Source: Haplosporangium gracile (Eukaryota; Mortierellomycota; Mortierellomycetes; Mortierellales; Mortierellaceae). From it: DNA of 24,470 bases. The notes below the pieces were generated by a model that worked only from the letters and a program-made list of their open reading frames with translations, ran no database searches and was not told the DNA's origin. The position numbers were made by a program, and so were the translations under genes. Positions within the stretch are counted from its first letter, which is position 1, and every line of letters starts with the position of its first letter. Shown one piece after another: positions 1 to 9,202 of this stretch. Location: NCBI GenBank assembly GCA_015499985.1, contig JAAAUF010000639.1, positions 1 to 24,470 on the forward strand, in the 5' to 3' direction.

Positions 1-2517
1 AAACTGGTCTAACTGACCTGATCAGCCCGAAAATTGACCTGATCTCACATCAGGCTAGGTCTCTGGTTGCATCTCAATGTCAATTAAGGATAGCTGATTA
101 TTCCACATGAGCGGACGATTGCGAAAAAAAAATTGCCAGTATGAAAACGGCGTACTTGAAACTGCCATTACCTAATTTGGCATGGCCAACTTTTGTATTT
201 GTATTCGCATTCAGAACTGAAGAGGGCCTTCCTAGATTGGAGACTGTCCTTTGAAAAAGCAATGGAACCCTTGCATGACTAACTTGTGCATATCCAACAG
301 TAAATGAACAGAGCAAGTCCCTACTTGATCGCCCGTGCCGACTGTATGCTTTTAGAAGGAGGCAGTGGTAACATTAAAAATATTCATTTCAATCTGGCTG
401 TAGCAATGGACCGGTGAGCGTAATTTGTACGCGTAGTTGAGATATGACCAATGACAGACTGTGAAGACCATGGCATGAATAAAAGAAAGAAATAAAAAAG
501 GTAAGTTAGAGCCCTGAATCGGTAACAGCTGCCTGTAGCGATCAGTTGCAGTGGTTTACATTGTCTTATCAGCCTGAAGAGAAGGGGTGAAGAAGGTTTG
601 GGGCTGAACATGCAGCTTTAGTCAACTAGAACAACGGGAAGGGAAAAAAAAGCACAGGACAGTGTTAACCAGGGCACTATTGTCCAAAGTGAAAACTGCT
701 GTTCCCATTCAGGCATATAGGTTTAGGGTGCTTGCCGATGCTTACTTCTGACCTTTTCAACCATGTGGGATCACGTTGTCGAAGATGAGAGGCAGTTAAA
801 TGGACTGTCTTCGAAAAGCAAAGGGAGGATGTGTGGACCAGTCTTGGAGCCGAGGGAGCGATGATGTTAAGATGAGGTTCAGCGCATGTCGTGCCAGAAG
901 ACCCCCCAGCTGTGCTGTAGTTGTTGCAAAGGCTCCATAGGGTGGCTATTGATGTGCATGAAGTACATGAACTTAAAAGGGAGAAGGTGTGTAGGTTATG
1001 GTAGCGGAGAGGATGGCCAGCCGTATATTAGACGATGTGGATTGATGACATGTTGAGGATGAAAGTGAGAATGAGAAGAGTTGTAATAGAAACGTGGGAG
1101 AGTTGAGTCGTATGTTCTCTATGGCAAGAAAACAAAATGAAAAAGGTCCAATCCAGGAACACAAAGCCACTCACTATACCACCCATTTGTAAAGATCACT
1201 GATTGTATGTGATCAGGCCCTGATCCCAGTACAACGTTATCACTTATGAATCGGGTTGCTTCCGCCCTTCCGTTCTGGTCCACCTTGATTCCACGTTCCC
1301 TCCCTAACTCTTCCGATGTTTTAATGACATAAGTGCGCGCGTCTTTTCGCAAGGCATTACTATGAGACGAGAATTGAGCGAAGGAGTCATTGTCAATGCT
1401 GGTAAGGCCACAATAAGATATCTGGCGCCCTATGAACAGGCCCACCGCAATAAAGTAAACACCGAAGGGGATCCATGCAGACACGAATTCTCCTCCTCAC
1501 AGACAGGCCAGGTCAAGCCAAGCCAAGTAGTGGTATGAATCTTCTCAGGAGCCATGACCTGAATTCGCGTTGGAAAAAGAAACACAAGATTTTATCTTTC
1601 AAATCCGACCGGATGATCCGATTAAAGGCACTAAATGACAGTTGAATGCTTTCAAAAACTCTAAGTACGGCTGTTGTTCCATCGAATAGCCACGCATGGC
1701 ACACAAGGATTGCCGTCCAACAAAAACAACCCTCCGACCTTGCTTGCATATGAGAGCGCGGCCACTGATAAGTACTTTTTGCGAGGTTGCTTCATTTCAA
1801 GTTCAGAGTACGCATTTATCGTATTTGCTTGGACTTGTCTAGCGGTAGGGAGGTGCTCACATCCTTGCACAAGAAAGATGTGTAACGTCATAACTTCCTT
1901 TTTTCTAGTTTCCACCCTTTTTTTTTACAAGTACTTCATTTTTTTTAGCAAATTCCGTACCCGGTCTTCCTACAATTTGAGAAAAACGCGAAGGCGTTAT
2001 CACTCAAGGATAGCAAAGTCGCTCAATCGTAGCATAACTTAGTTTTGCTCAATCAGCAACATGATATTCGGATACATGTCATACTGTTGTTGCAATCGGA
2101 TGCGTCAACAGATCGCGCTTACACCCTCGACAAACACAATGTCGAATACCATTGTACTGTGAGCGTCTTTTATGCATATAGTGCTTCGTTACTCGTACCT
2201 CCACTTTAACAAAGAATGAAAGCTTGATGGCTGAGCTGGAATCAAACAGGCTGATTGTTCGGTAGTTTACAGCAGTATCTGAATTCACTGCAGAAAGAAG
2301 GATCGATCAAGCTATGAAGAGCAGTTTACCGTGAGACTTGTATGCGGTATCTTTACCGTACAGCATTTTTTGTAATGAAGAACGGTAAGGGGAACGTGCT
2401 GAGTCTCTCTCCTGTGGTAATGTGTAGTTCTAGACCTATGTAGCTAGCCACACACATCCAGAGAACCAATTGGGAGCGATGTCCCCCTCATCCTTGCCTT
2501 TTCTAAATCTTTATTTT
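1..2517. other. Left flank without a supportable gene
   Basis: No known protein family, tRNA or rRNA was recognised here on either strand. Base composition is mixed. Open frames are short and do not join by clean splice sites into a longer protein. The best is a minus-strand frame at 1119-1484, listed separately. A 6-bp inverted repeat with a 5-nt spacer lies at 38-54 and an 8-bp palindrome CTGATCAG at 18-25. The stretch may be intergenic DNA plus a decayed gene or element. Confidence 0.5.
1119..1484 (-). other. Weak coding-like open frame, possible exon or gene relic
   Basis: A minus-strand frame of 121 codons with no ATG start; it opens at a GTG. It begins with a hydrophobic, membrane-like segment (WIPFGVYFIAVGLFIG) followed by mixed polar sequence including KTSEELGRERGIKVDQNG, which has a normal protein-like composition. 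The frame could be opened by an acceptor ending TGTGAG near 1496, but I could not find a matching donor that joins it to the other minus-strand frame nearby (an ATG at about 1891 leading into MTLHIFLVQGCEHLPT). No family was recognised. It may be a decayed gene, an exon of a mis-read gene, or chance. Confidence 0.15.
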
Positions 2518-2970
2518 TGACTTTTTTTTTCAGACATCCATCCACACGCCTCCCCCCTCTCCTCCCCTCCTCCTCAGCCAACCACAGCGACAGAGACAAA
2601 GAAAGAGGGACCGTTCCCTTTTGACTTCTCCTTTTCTCTTCTTCTCATTTTCTGTTTCCATCACTCACCCCACACATACTCTCACACACTCTTTTATTCT
2701 TACTACTTTTCTTGTCTCCATTCTCCTTTTTGTCGCTAGTCCTTCGTCTAAGCGACCCCCCCCCCCTTCTTCCTTCTGCTTCTTTGCTTTCCTGGGCTGC
2801 AAGACACAACAACACCCTCTTGCCCTCGTTTTTTTTTTCTTTTTCTGTCTCCATTGCGCGTTTTCTTCACTCGCACCGCCCTCACCCCTTCCTCAAAAAA
2901 AGAAATCACCCCTGACTGACCTCCTTTAGGAACTTAACAGAGTGAGCGACACACGCAACCACCAACAACA
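2518..2970 (+). promoter_or_regulatory. CT-rich promoter/5' leader of the eIF4E-like gene
   Basis: About 450 bases of strongly pyrimidine-rich plus strand (long T, C and CT runs) end in an A/C-rich stretch directly before the ATG at 2971; the context CAACAACAATG is a good fungal initiation context. CT-rich leaders of this kind also precede the debranching enzyme and ceramide synthase genes in this window, so they seem to be the usual promoter or 5'-UTR style here. No clear TATA box was seen close to the start. Translated frames inside it are low-complexity Ser/Pro/Phe strings and are not genes. Confidence 0.45.
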
Positions 2971-5953
2971 ATGTCCTCTCACCCTTCTAATACCACAGTA
3001 GCTAGCGGCAACAGCGACAACTTAAAGCCTGCCCCGGGACCCTGGCGCCCAGCCTCGCTCGCAGGTCGAAACTCGCCCGCTCCGAGCAGCAACAACGGTC
3101 CATTATTCACAAGAGATCATTTTTCCACAACAGACTCATCCCTTTCTTCTCACACCACAAGCAGCGGAATGGCTTCTCTTCGGGCAGCAGGAGGATTGAC
3201 GGGAGGAGACCGATCAAGAGTGCAGCCAACATCATCTTCGTCTTCTGTATACCAGTCCTCAGGCTCCTCCGCTGGTGCATGGGCTGCGTCATCAAGAAGG
3301 GGGCCCTCAGCGGGACAAGACCGCACCTACAGCGAGCAGTCGCTCTCCATCTCTTCTTCGCCTATTCTCGGGTCCTCTGGCACGTTCGCACGACAGGCCT
3401 CCATGACAATGAACTCGACCTCTCTCTCAACCACATCCTCAGAACTGGGCAACAACACTGCCTCTGGAACATACTCGACTTCTGGAAACTTAAGTGGTGG
3501 GAACGGAGTAAACAGCACTGGCACAGGACCAGTGTCGTCGTCGTTGTCGTCGACTTCTGTGTCCAAGCAGCCCCTGAATATGGAAGCTCTCGCCGCAAAA
3601 TTTGCCGACTCCAAGGAAGCAAAGGAAAAGTTCGCGGCTCTGCAGTTGTCACCAGCCCTCGTCCCCGCCGGAACCCCCGACAAGGAGCGCCGCAACCCCA
3701 TGAACGCCTTTGTCCCACCCTCGTCCACCAGCGGAAACCCTCATGCGGCTCATATCAAGGTTCAACGGACTGCCAGTCTCACCCACTCCAGCCAATCGAA
3801 CCTGGTACCTAAAGGCAAGTATACAGCACCTTTACTTCTGTATTTCGGCACTTTGATGGCGACGTTGAATGGAATGATGGCTCGAGCCGACTTTCTGTCA
3901 AGTGGATTCTGGACGTTGTCCCTAATTAGGAAACACTATTTGACCTTTAACTGTTCTTGTACAATGGCATTGCGTTTCTTTATCTCAATGGTCTCTCTTG
4001 ATACTGTTTTGACATGCAAAAAGAAGACGCAGAGCGCAGAGTTATTACAGTGCCAATGCATCTAACCATCGGACATTTTTTTTTTATTTTATTTTCCTTT
4101 CCTCCTCGGATCTGCTGAACCTGCCTAATATCAACGTAGGATCCAGCAACAAGCTGCAACCTGGTCTTCATGTCCAATCCACTGATATGCGCCGGACTGC
4201 GAGCCACAACAACGCATTTTCCTCGGGATTGGGAGTTCCAGTGTCGGTAGGCGCATCCACTGGACACATCAATGGTTCAACCCACAACGGGGCTCCTCAT
4301 ACCGACGGATCAAATGGACTCATTCAGACAGCGACAACAAATGGTCTGTCATCTCCTATCCTGGCCCCCTTCTCGCTTGGCCAGATGGCTCGCTCGACTA
4401 GTTTGCGTCGCTCATCTCTGAACCCACAAGACCCTGGAGCATCACATCATCAGGATCATGCTTCACCATCGCAGACATCCGCTCTTTCGCCATCTATGGC
4501 TGATAAGCACCCACTTCAACATCCTTGGTAAGTTTGACAGCAACTTTGAACAAGGTTTATCAACGTCGCAATGGTCAATTATTTCGTCCGCATGTGATAA
4601 CAATACCTCCTTGGCGGTGCCATTTCTTATCAATAGGACATTGTATTATGATACTACTGCTGGCTACAACCGACAAGGCTCTTCTCTGCACATTTACGAA
4701 AACGGCCTTCGCGACATGGGCACCTTCACCACGGTACAGAACAACTTTTGTTGCCTGGAAAATGAAGTATGTTTATTGAAGAGGAAAACATGTAATTTAC
4801 TCGCATGCTGATACCAACTTGCACTTCTGCGACGCATGATTATCATTAGGTGGAGCAATTTGCGAGATACTTTAACTGGATTGAGAAGCCGCATAAGATC
4901 GAGAACAGTGCCAACTATCATCTCTTCAAGGATGGCATCAAGCCCATGTGGGAAGATCCTGCTAACGCTAGCGTAAGATCCGTCGGTTTAATTGTGTGAT
5001 ACGGCCCTTTCATGATCATCTCTTGTCGACGTTCAAGAGGACTAACGAGACGGACGTGAAACTGTTGTAACAATCATTAGGGCGGTCGATGGATTGTGAC
5101 GCTGTTGACAAAGAACCCCGAGCTGCTGGATCGCTGCTGGATGGAGCTTGCTTACGCATTAGTCGGCGAGCAACTGGATCTTGGCGACGATATCTGTGGT
5201 GCTGGTAAGGACATTGTCCAAAATAACGTGTTGCTTTTTAGACAGGCTTTGTTGCAAGGCCGAATGGACTAATAGAGGCGCATCACTTTACTTGCCATAA
5301 CAGTTTTATCGCGTAGAACAAAGGCGGATCGCTTGGCCGTCTGGGTTAGAGACAAGGACAACGTAGAAGCTATCAATGGAATTGGGTATGTCATTCTTCA
5401 TTTTGGCTCAGCTGTATGGAAAAAACAGACTGGACAACAAGCTCTCCTACTAACGTCCAACTCCTCGTATTCATCATATGGTGGCAATAGCAAACGCTTA
5501 ATCAAGTTTCTCGACCTCGCAAAAGAAAAGATCTCCTTGGAGTTCCAGGTATGCTTGAGTTCGAGATCGTGAAGTTTATGTAAGGACGCTCTCTCGTCAT
5601 CACAGTCGCTCTAACCATAATTTCAACTCTGCCATGCACAGATTACAACGGACGCCAAGTCTTCTGGGCTTCTCAAGAGCTATACTTCGCTGGAAACCAT
5701 CAGGAAAGAGCTGGCATGGGAAGCAGAACCATCTTTAACTCACACTCCTACCGGGAACGAAGCAACACCTAGTCTCACGATCGATTCAGTATCAGCAACT
5801 CCAGCATCTATCACAGAGGTGTCTCCTGCTACACCTGGACCTAGCCAAGGATCGTCCACTCAGGAGAAGGAGAGTGGAGAACAAGCATCCACTGCCGTTG
5901 TGGCCTCTGGTCTGTTGATCTCTGTTGACGGAAAGGGCGTGCTTACGGTATAA
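2971..5953 (+). CDS. EIF4E2: Class II eIF4E-like (4EHP/eIF4E2 type) mRNA cap-binding protein with long N-terminal extension
   Basis: Eight exons: 2971-3814, 4140-4527, 4637-4733, 4850-4972, 5081-5204, 5304-5385, 5491-5548, 5642-5953, giving 675 aa with the frame closing at each junction. Residues 1-404 are Ser/Thr/Gly-rich and probably disordered. The eIF4E fold begins at HPLQHPW (405-411) and runs to about 600; a Ser/Thr/Pro-rich tail follows. Class II identity rests on Tyr431 where class I has the cap-stacking Trp56, with the second cap Trp kept in PMWED (Trp477). Cap-phosphate residues match as Arg530 and Arg535, and Trp539 is in AVWVRD. The dorsal Trp of the EQFW motif is Ala448, which is unusual. 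Family members bind the m7G cap; class II proteins often repress translation because they bind eIF4G poorly. The role here is inferred. The first intron is GC-AG. The next gene converges on it, 450 bases away. Confidence 0.88.
3815..4139 (+). other. GC-AG intron of the eIF4E-like gene
   Basis: The donor is AAAG/GCAAGT, the usual context of GC-AG introns, and the acceptor is CGTAG. No GT donor nearby keeps the frame: using GTATAC four bases on would shift it. Splicing joins Lys281 to Gly282. At 325 nt it is the longest intron of the gene (the rest are 93-116 nt). Its first 250 bases stay open in frame; retention would stop at 4063-4065 and give a 364-aa protein without the cap-binding domain. 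Confidence 0.75.
5448..5454 (+). other. Canonical TACTAAC branch site
   Basis: The perfect yeast-type branch sequence TACTAAC lies 36 nt upstream of the AATAG acceptor at 5490, in the sixth intron of the eIF4E-like gene. It supports that splice junction independently of the protein alignment. Confidence 0.7.
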
Positions 5954-6403
5954 GTCGAGTTGGTCAATGCTTGAGAGAAAGAGAGAGCCGCGTTCTCACA
6001 AGGGAAAATGAAAAAAGCACGGATCTTCAGCGGGTTCATATCTCACAGAGATGATGAAGGGAGCGAACAGGAATGGTGAGGTTGGATCGGTTTGGCGGTT
6101 CAGCGTCAACAACAACAACAAAAAGGCATTTGAGTAATCTACTAGGGGTAGGACGAGTGCACGCAGCATTGGTTTTCGTTTTAAACTTTTCATTGTCTTA
6201 TGTACATACAGCGGAAATAAAGGGAAAAGAAAAGAATATAGGTTTACTATTGAAGACGTGGAGTATAAGGCGCGCACTGCACATTAAAAAAAGTTGGGTT
6301 TCTATTGAAAGCTATTCGTAGTGGATGGAGAATTCTCCGTGTATGACAAAGTATCTTGGGAACGCCGGGAACCGGATATGCCACGAAGGAGGCATTTCTG
6401 GAT
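5954..6403. other. Convergent 3' intergenic region
   Basis: The 450 bases between the stop of the eIF4E-like gene (+) and the stop of the seven-transmembrane gene (-) hold 3'-UTR-like AT-rich sequence. A plus-strand AATAAA lies at 6216-6221, about 260 bases after the eIF4E stop. No clear minus-strand signal was seen. No other gene is apparent. Confidence 0.5.
6216..6221 (+). terminator. Candidate poly(A) signal of the eIF4E-like gene
   Basis: An AATAAA hexamer about 260 bases after the TAA stop at 5951-5953. It is rather distant for a fungal 3' UTR, so an unrecognised nearer element could be used instead. Confidence 0.35.
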
Positions 6404-7551
6404 TTAGTGCTCCATGTAGGATTCGACGGTGACGGAGATGTGGGTGTCAGTGGGGGCGACTTGCTTTTCGGTGGTGGTGGCGTTTATCTGGTGAGTGTTC
6501 TGGTTGGTGATACCACGGCTGGCCTTGTCAGTAGTAGCACCGTTGCGAGCGCCACGCGAGGTGACCCAGTGGACCGTGCAGGCGTTCAAAGTCACGTCCA
6601 GCGTGCACGAGAGAAGGCAGAGGACCGAGTCTTCGTAACCACGGTAGTAGACGAGGGTGAAGACGTTGCCAGAGCTAAGAATAAGGGCAACCAGGGAGCC
6701 GATGAGGGTGCGACGGGCGACTTGGCGGAGCTTACCCTTGCTGGGGCCCTGGAGAACGGAGGTGGTACTCATGAGGGGGCGGATGAAGAGGATAGTCAAC
6801 CAGCAGGAAATGAAGATGTCGTAGAGAATCAGGACAATTGAGGCGAGGGGCTTGAGACCGATGAAGCACTGGTCGTTCTCGTCCAAGACAGCGACGTGGT
6901 TCAGGATCATGAGGATCAGGATGACGGTGTAGGGCGTCAACAGCAAGATGTTGACGCGATACAGCTAAAATCGAACAATTAATAGAGGCGTGGCGTTAAT
7001 AGCTGGCTCAACAGAAAGCTGCAAGTAAAGCATGGTTCCAAGGAGTCACCTACCAGGGTATCCTTGCGGGTAGTGGTGACAGAACTGACGACGTAAACCT
7101 TCTCAATGAGGAAGAGGTAGATGATAATCTTGGAGGCGGCGTACAGTGACAAGCAGACAAAGATGGAGAGGGTGCAGGACATGATGTTGCCAGTGTTGGT
7201 CGATGTCAAGACGGCGGCAATGGTTGTGAAGAGCCAAGAGACAACATAGAGTGAGATGACGAGACCTCGAGCATAGTTGATGTTGGCCAGGCAGGTGCCT
7301 GAGGTTTTGCGACCAAAGAGAACTGACATCAACGAGATCGCCAGCAACGACACCAGCAACGAGATAATGGCTATTATGTGATTGGCATAAGGGAAAGAAG
7401 GACCATGGGTTAGTTGTGAGCAAAAGTTGTTCGAGTTGCTTACGAGGTTTCGTTGAGTAGGTAATCAATGCACAACAGGGTGGTTGTGCTGACGCAAAAG
7501 GCCGATTGACGACGAATAGGACCTACAAGGGGTATCAGGACGTTCCGACAT
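6404..7551 (-). CDS. Putative seven-transmembrane protein, GPCR-like topology, unknown function
   Basis: On the minus strand the firm exons are 7370-7054 and 6964-6404, joined by an 89-nt GTAGGT...TTTTAG intron. The 5' end is less certain: my model adds 7551-7527 and 7488-7444, which closes the frame (315 aa) but needs a 38-nt intron. The 7443-7371 intron is convincing (GTAAGC donor, CTAAC branch, AATAG acceptor). Hydrophobic segments lie at about 25-43, 58-80, 86-112, 133-156, 168-190, 215-236 and 242-262. Loops after segments 1, 3 and 5 carry the Lys/Arg residues, while the 4-5 loop is acidic (LDENDQCFIG), so by the positive-inside rule the N-terminus is outside and the 50-residue Thr/Asn-rich tail is inside. 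Segment 3 ends LIEKVYVV, loosely like an E/DRY position. No named family was recognised; a receptor role is a guess from topology. Confidence 0.72.
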
Positions 7552-7837
7552 GATGAATGGATTTGTTCAATGGTGAAGCGGAGGATTATAGTGAGCTTTA
7601 AACGATTGGAGATTTGGGAAGAAAGGCGAAGGACAGCGTAAGACAAGGACGGAGGAAAGAAAAAAGGAAGAAGAGGAAAGGAGAGGAGCCGTGAATAGAG
7701 GGATATGAACGCGTTGGAAGGGATCCAAAAGGACAATGATGACCAGAGAGAGCGCTTGAAGGGAAGTGAGAAGGTGGGGACGAGCAAGCGGCTGATACAA
7801 GAAGTAGCGAACAAAATAAATAGGCGGGGATGAACAG

Positions 7838-7847
7838 CCTTTATATA
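7838..7847 (-). promoter_or_regulatory. TATA box candidate for the seven-transmembrane gene
   Basis: The minus strand reads TATATAAAGG here, a textbook TATA box, about 290 bases upstream of the proposed ATG at 7551. The bases between are pyrimidine-rich on the minus strand, like the leaders of the other genes in this window. This implies a 5' leader of roughly 250 nt, perhaps containing a further intron. Confidence 0.45.
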
Positions 7848-8024
7848 CGCTTAATAGAAGCAATCCAAACAAAAAGCAGGACCTCAATAAGCAAAAAAAG
7901 CAATACACAGAAACCCAAAGGGGTAGTGTTAAGGCGGGTCAAGGACGGTCCCTGGAGAGAACAGAAGAGAAGCGAATGTTCAGCCAAGAAAAGTGCGGCA
8001 TTTCGTTACCTTAAAGCAATGCAG

Positions 8025-8068
8025 ATACATACATACATACATACATACATACATACATACATACATAC
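8025..8068. repeat. (ATAC)11 tetranucleotide microsatellite
   Basis: Eleven perfect head-to-tail copies of ATAC occupy 44 bases, with no interruption. The array lies in the divergent intergenic region and is outside any supported gene. It is likely to vary in length between strains. Confidence 0.95.
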
Positions 8069-8598
8069 TCCTTGACCCGCGTTTGGATGATGAACGCTCT
8101 CTGGGGCGACTCCGTCTCTCCGCTTTTGGCTTTGAACACACTCTGCTGGCCCCTCTCCTGCCTCCTCTGCCCCTCTGTCCTACCTTGCCCTCTTTGGCCA
8201 TCATTCTTTCGTTTCTTCTTTGTGCTTATTCTTTACGATATAGAGGGGACAACGTTCATGCGCTCGTAAAAAGGGGAAAATAAGGAAGGGCACGGATGAG
8301 GGTTGATGCCTCATTGCGTCTTTAGTACAATTAGAAAAAAACACAACGGATTCAACGCTTCAAGAGCAGGCTAAGCTACTCTTTCGGGTTCTTCCACCCT
8401 TTGCATTTCCTTTTTTTTGTGCGCTTTGCTCAAGGGTCACGAGTTTACGAACGTCCATAAAGTGAAAGTCAGTTACTTGTATATTTTGAACTCACGATCG
8501 TTGTGGAACACGGCTGGTGTGTGCGCATTGTTGAAAGGGGGAGGAGCCCAGATATGGGTGGTATGGAGAATGGGTCAGAATGGGCCAGAATGTTTTTT

Positions 8599-8611
8599 AT
8601 TGCAAGGGGGT
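8599..8611 (+). repeat. Direct repeat ATTGCAAGGGGGT, copy 1
   Basis: The 13-base sequence ATTGCAAGGGGGT occurs here and again at 9190-9202 in the same orientation, within the 4-kb intergenic region. It includes the palindrome TTGCAA. A shared regulatory site is possible, but two copies could be chance. Confidence 0.4.
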
Positions 8612-9189
8612 CTTGGAACCCATCATGCGCCACGGCTTTGCGAGGAGGATAAAGATGAAGAGGAGGAGTAAGAAAGAAGAGGGAGGAAGAAAACTGCCGA
8701 ATTGAGTAGAACTAAGGGGGTTCCTTTGTCGGAAGGGAAGGGAAGAATTAAAAAGTAAGAGAAAAAAGTTCACAAACAAGGGAGTTGGAGGAGGAGCGAA
8801 CGGATGAACAGCAGCAGCAGGGAGAAAAAATAAGATTGAGGCATTAGACAGAGAAAGAAGAGCGCGATAGTCAGAGAGCGCATTAAAGGAGAGATAGAGG
8901 CAAAAAAGAAACTGCGGGAACAAAAAACAAGGGCGAGAGTAGAAGAAATGAGAAAGAAAAAGGGTAGGGCTGGGTCAATGGTCAATGGTCAAAGTCCAAA
9001 CTGGATACCTTTTCTTTCCTTCAGTCACTTTTTTTTTTATTTCTGTCTCCTTTTCTGTTCTGTTCTGTGTCTGGTTCCCTTTTCTGGCTCTATTCAAGGA
9101 GAGGAAGGGGTCGTTGCACGTCTTCCTCTCTCCCCTCTCTCAGTCTCTTTGCTGTTCTCTTGTTACTCCAATGTCCAAGATTGCGTTTA

Positions 9190-9202
9190 ATTGCAAGGGG
9201 GT
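9190..9202 (+). repeat. Direct repeat ATTGCAAGGGGGT, copy 2
   Basis: Identical to the 13-mer at 8599-8611, 591 bases downstream and in the same orientation. Bases beyond the 13-mer do not match well. Confidence 0.4.

Noticed and set aside
2621..2929. Ser/Pro/Phe-rich open frames in the CT-rich leader of the eIF4E-like gene.
   Set aside because: Low-complexity translations of a pyrimidine tract, typical of fungal leaders.
4734..4811. Extension of eIF4E exon 3 into QNNFCCLENE and on to a stop.
   Set aside because: This is the retained intron; splicing ACG/GTACAG to CATTAG/GTGGAG restores the conserved GTFTTVEQF block.
8597..8985. Minus-strand Phe/Leu/Ser-rich frames that look like membrane proteins.
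   Set aside because: They are translations of a purine-rich plus strand; no family features, no plausible splice structure.
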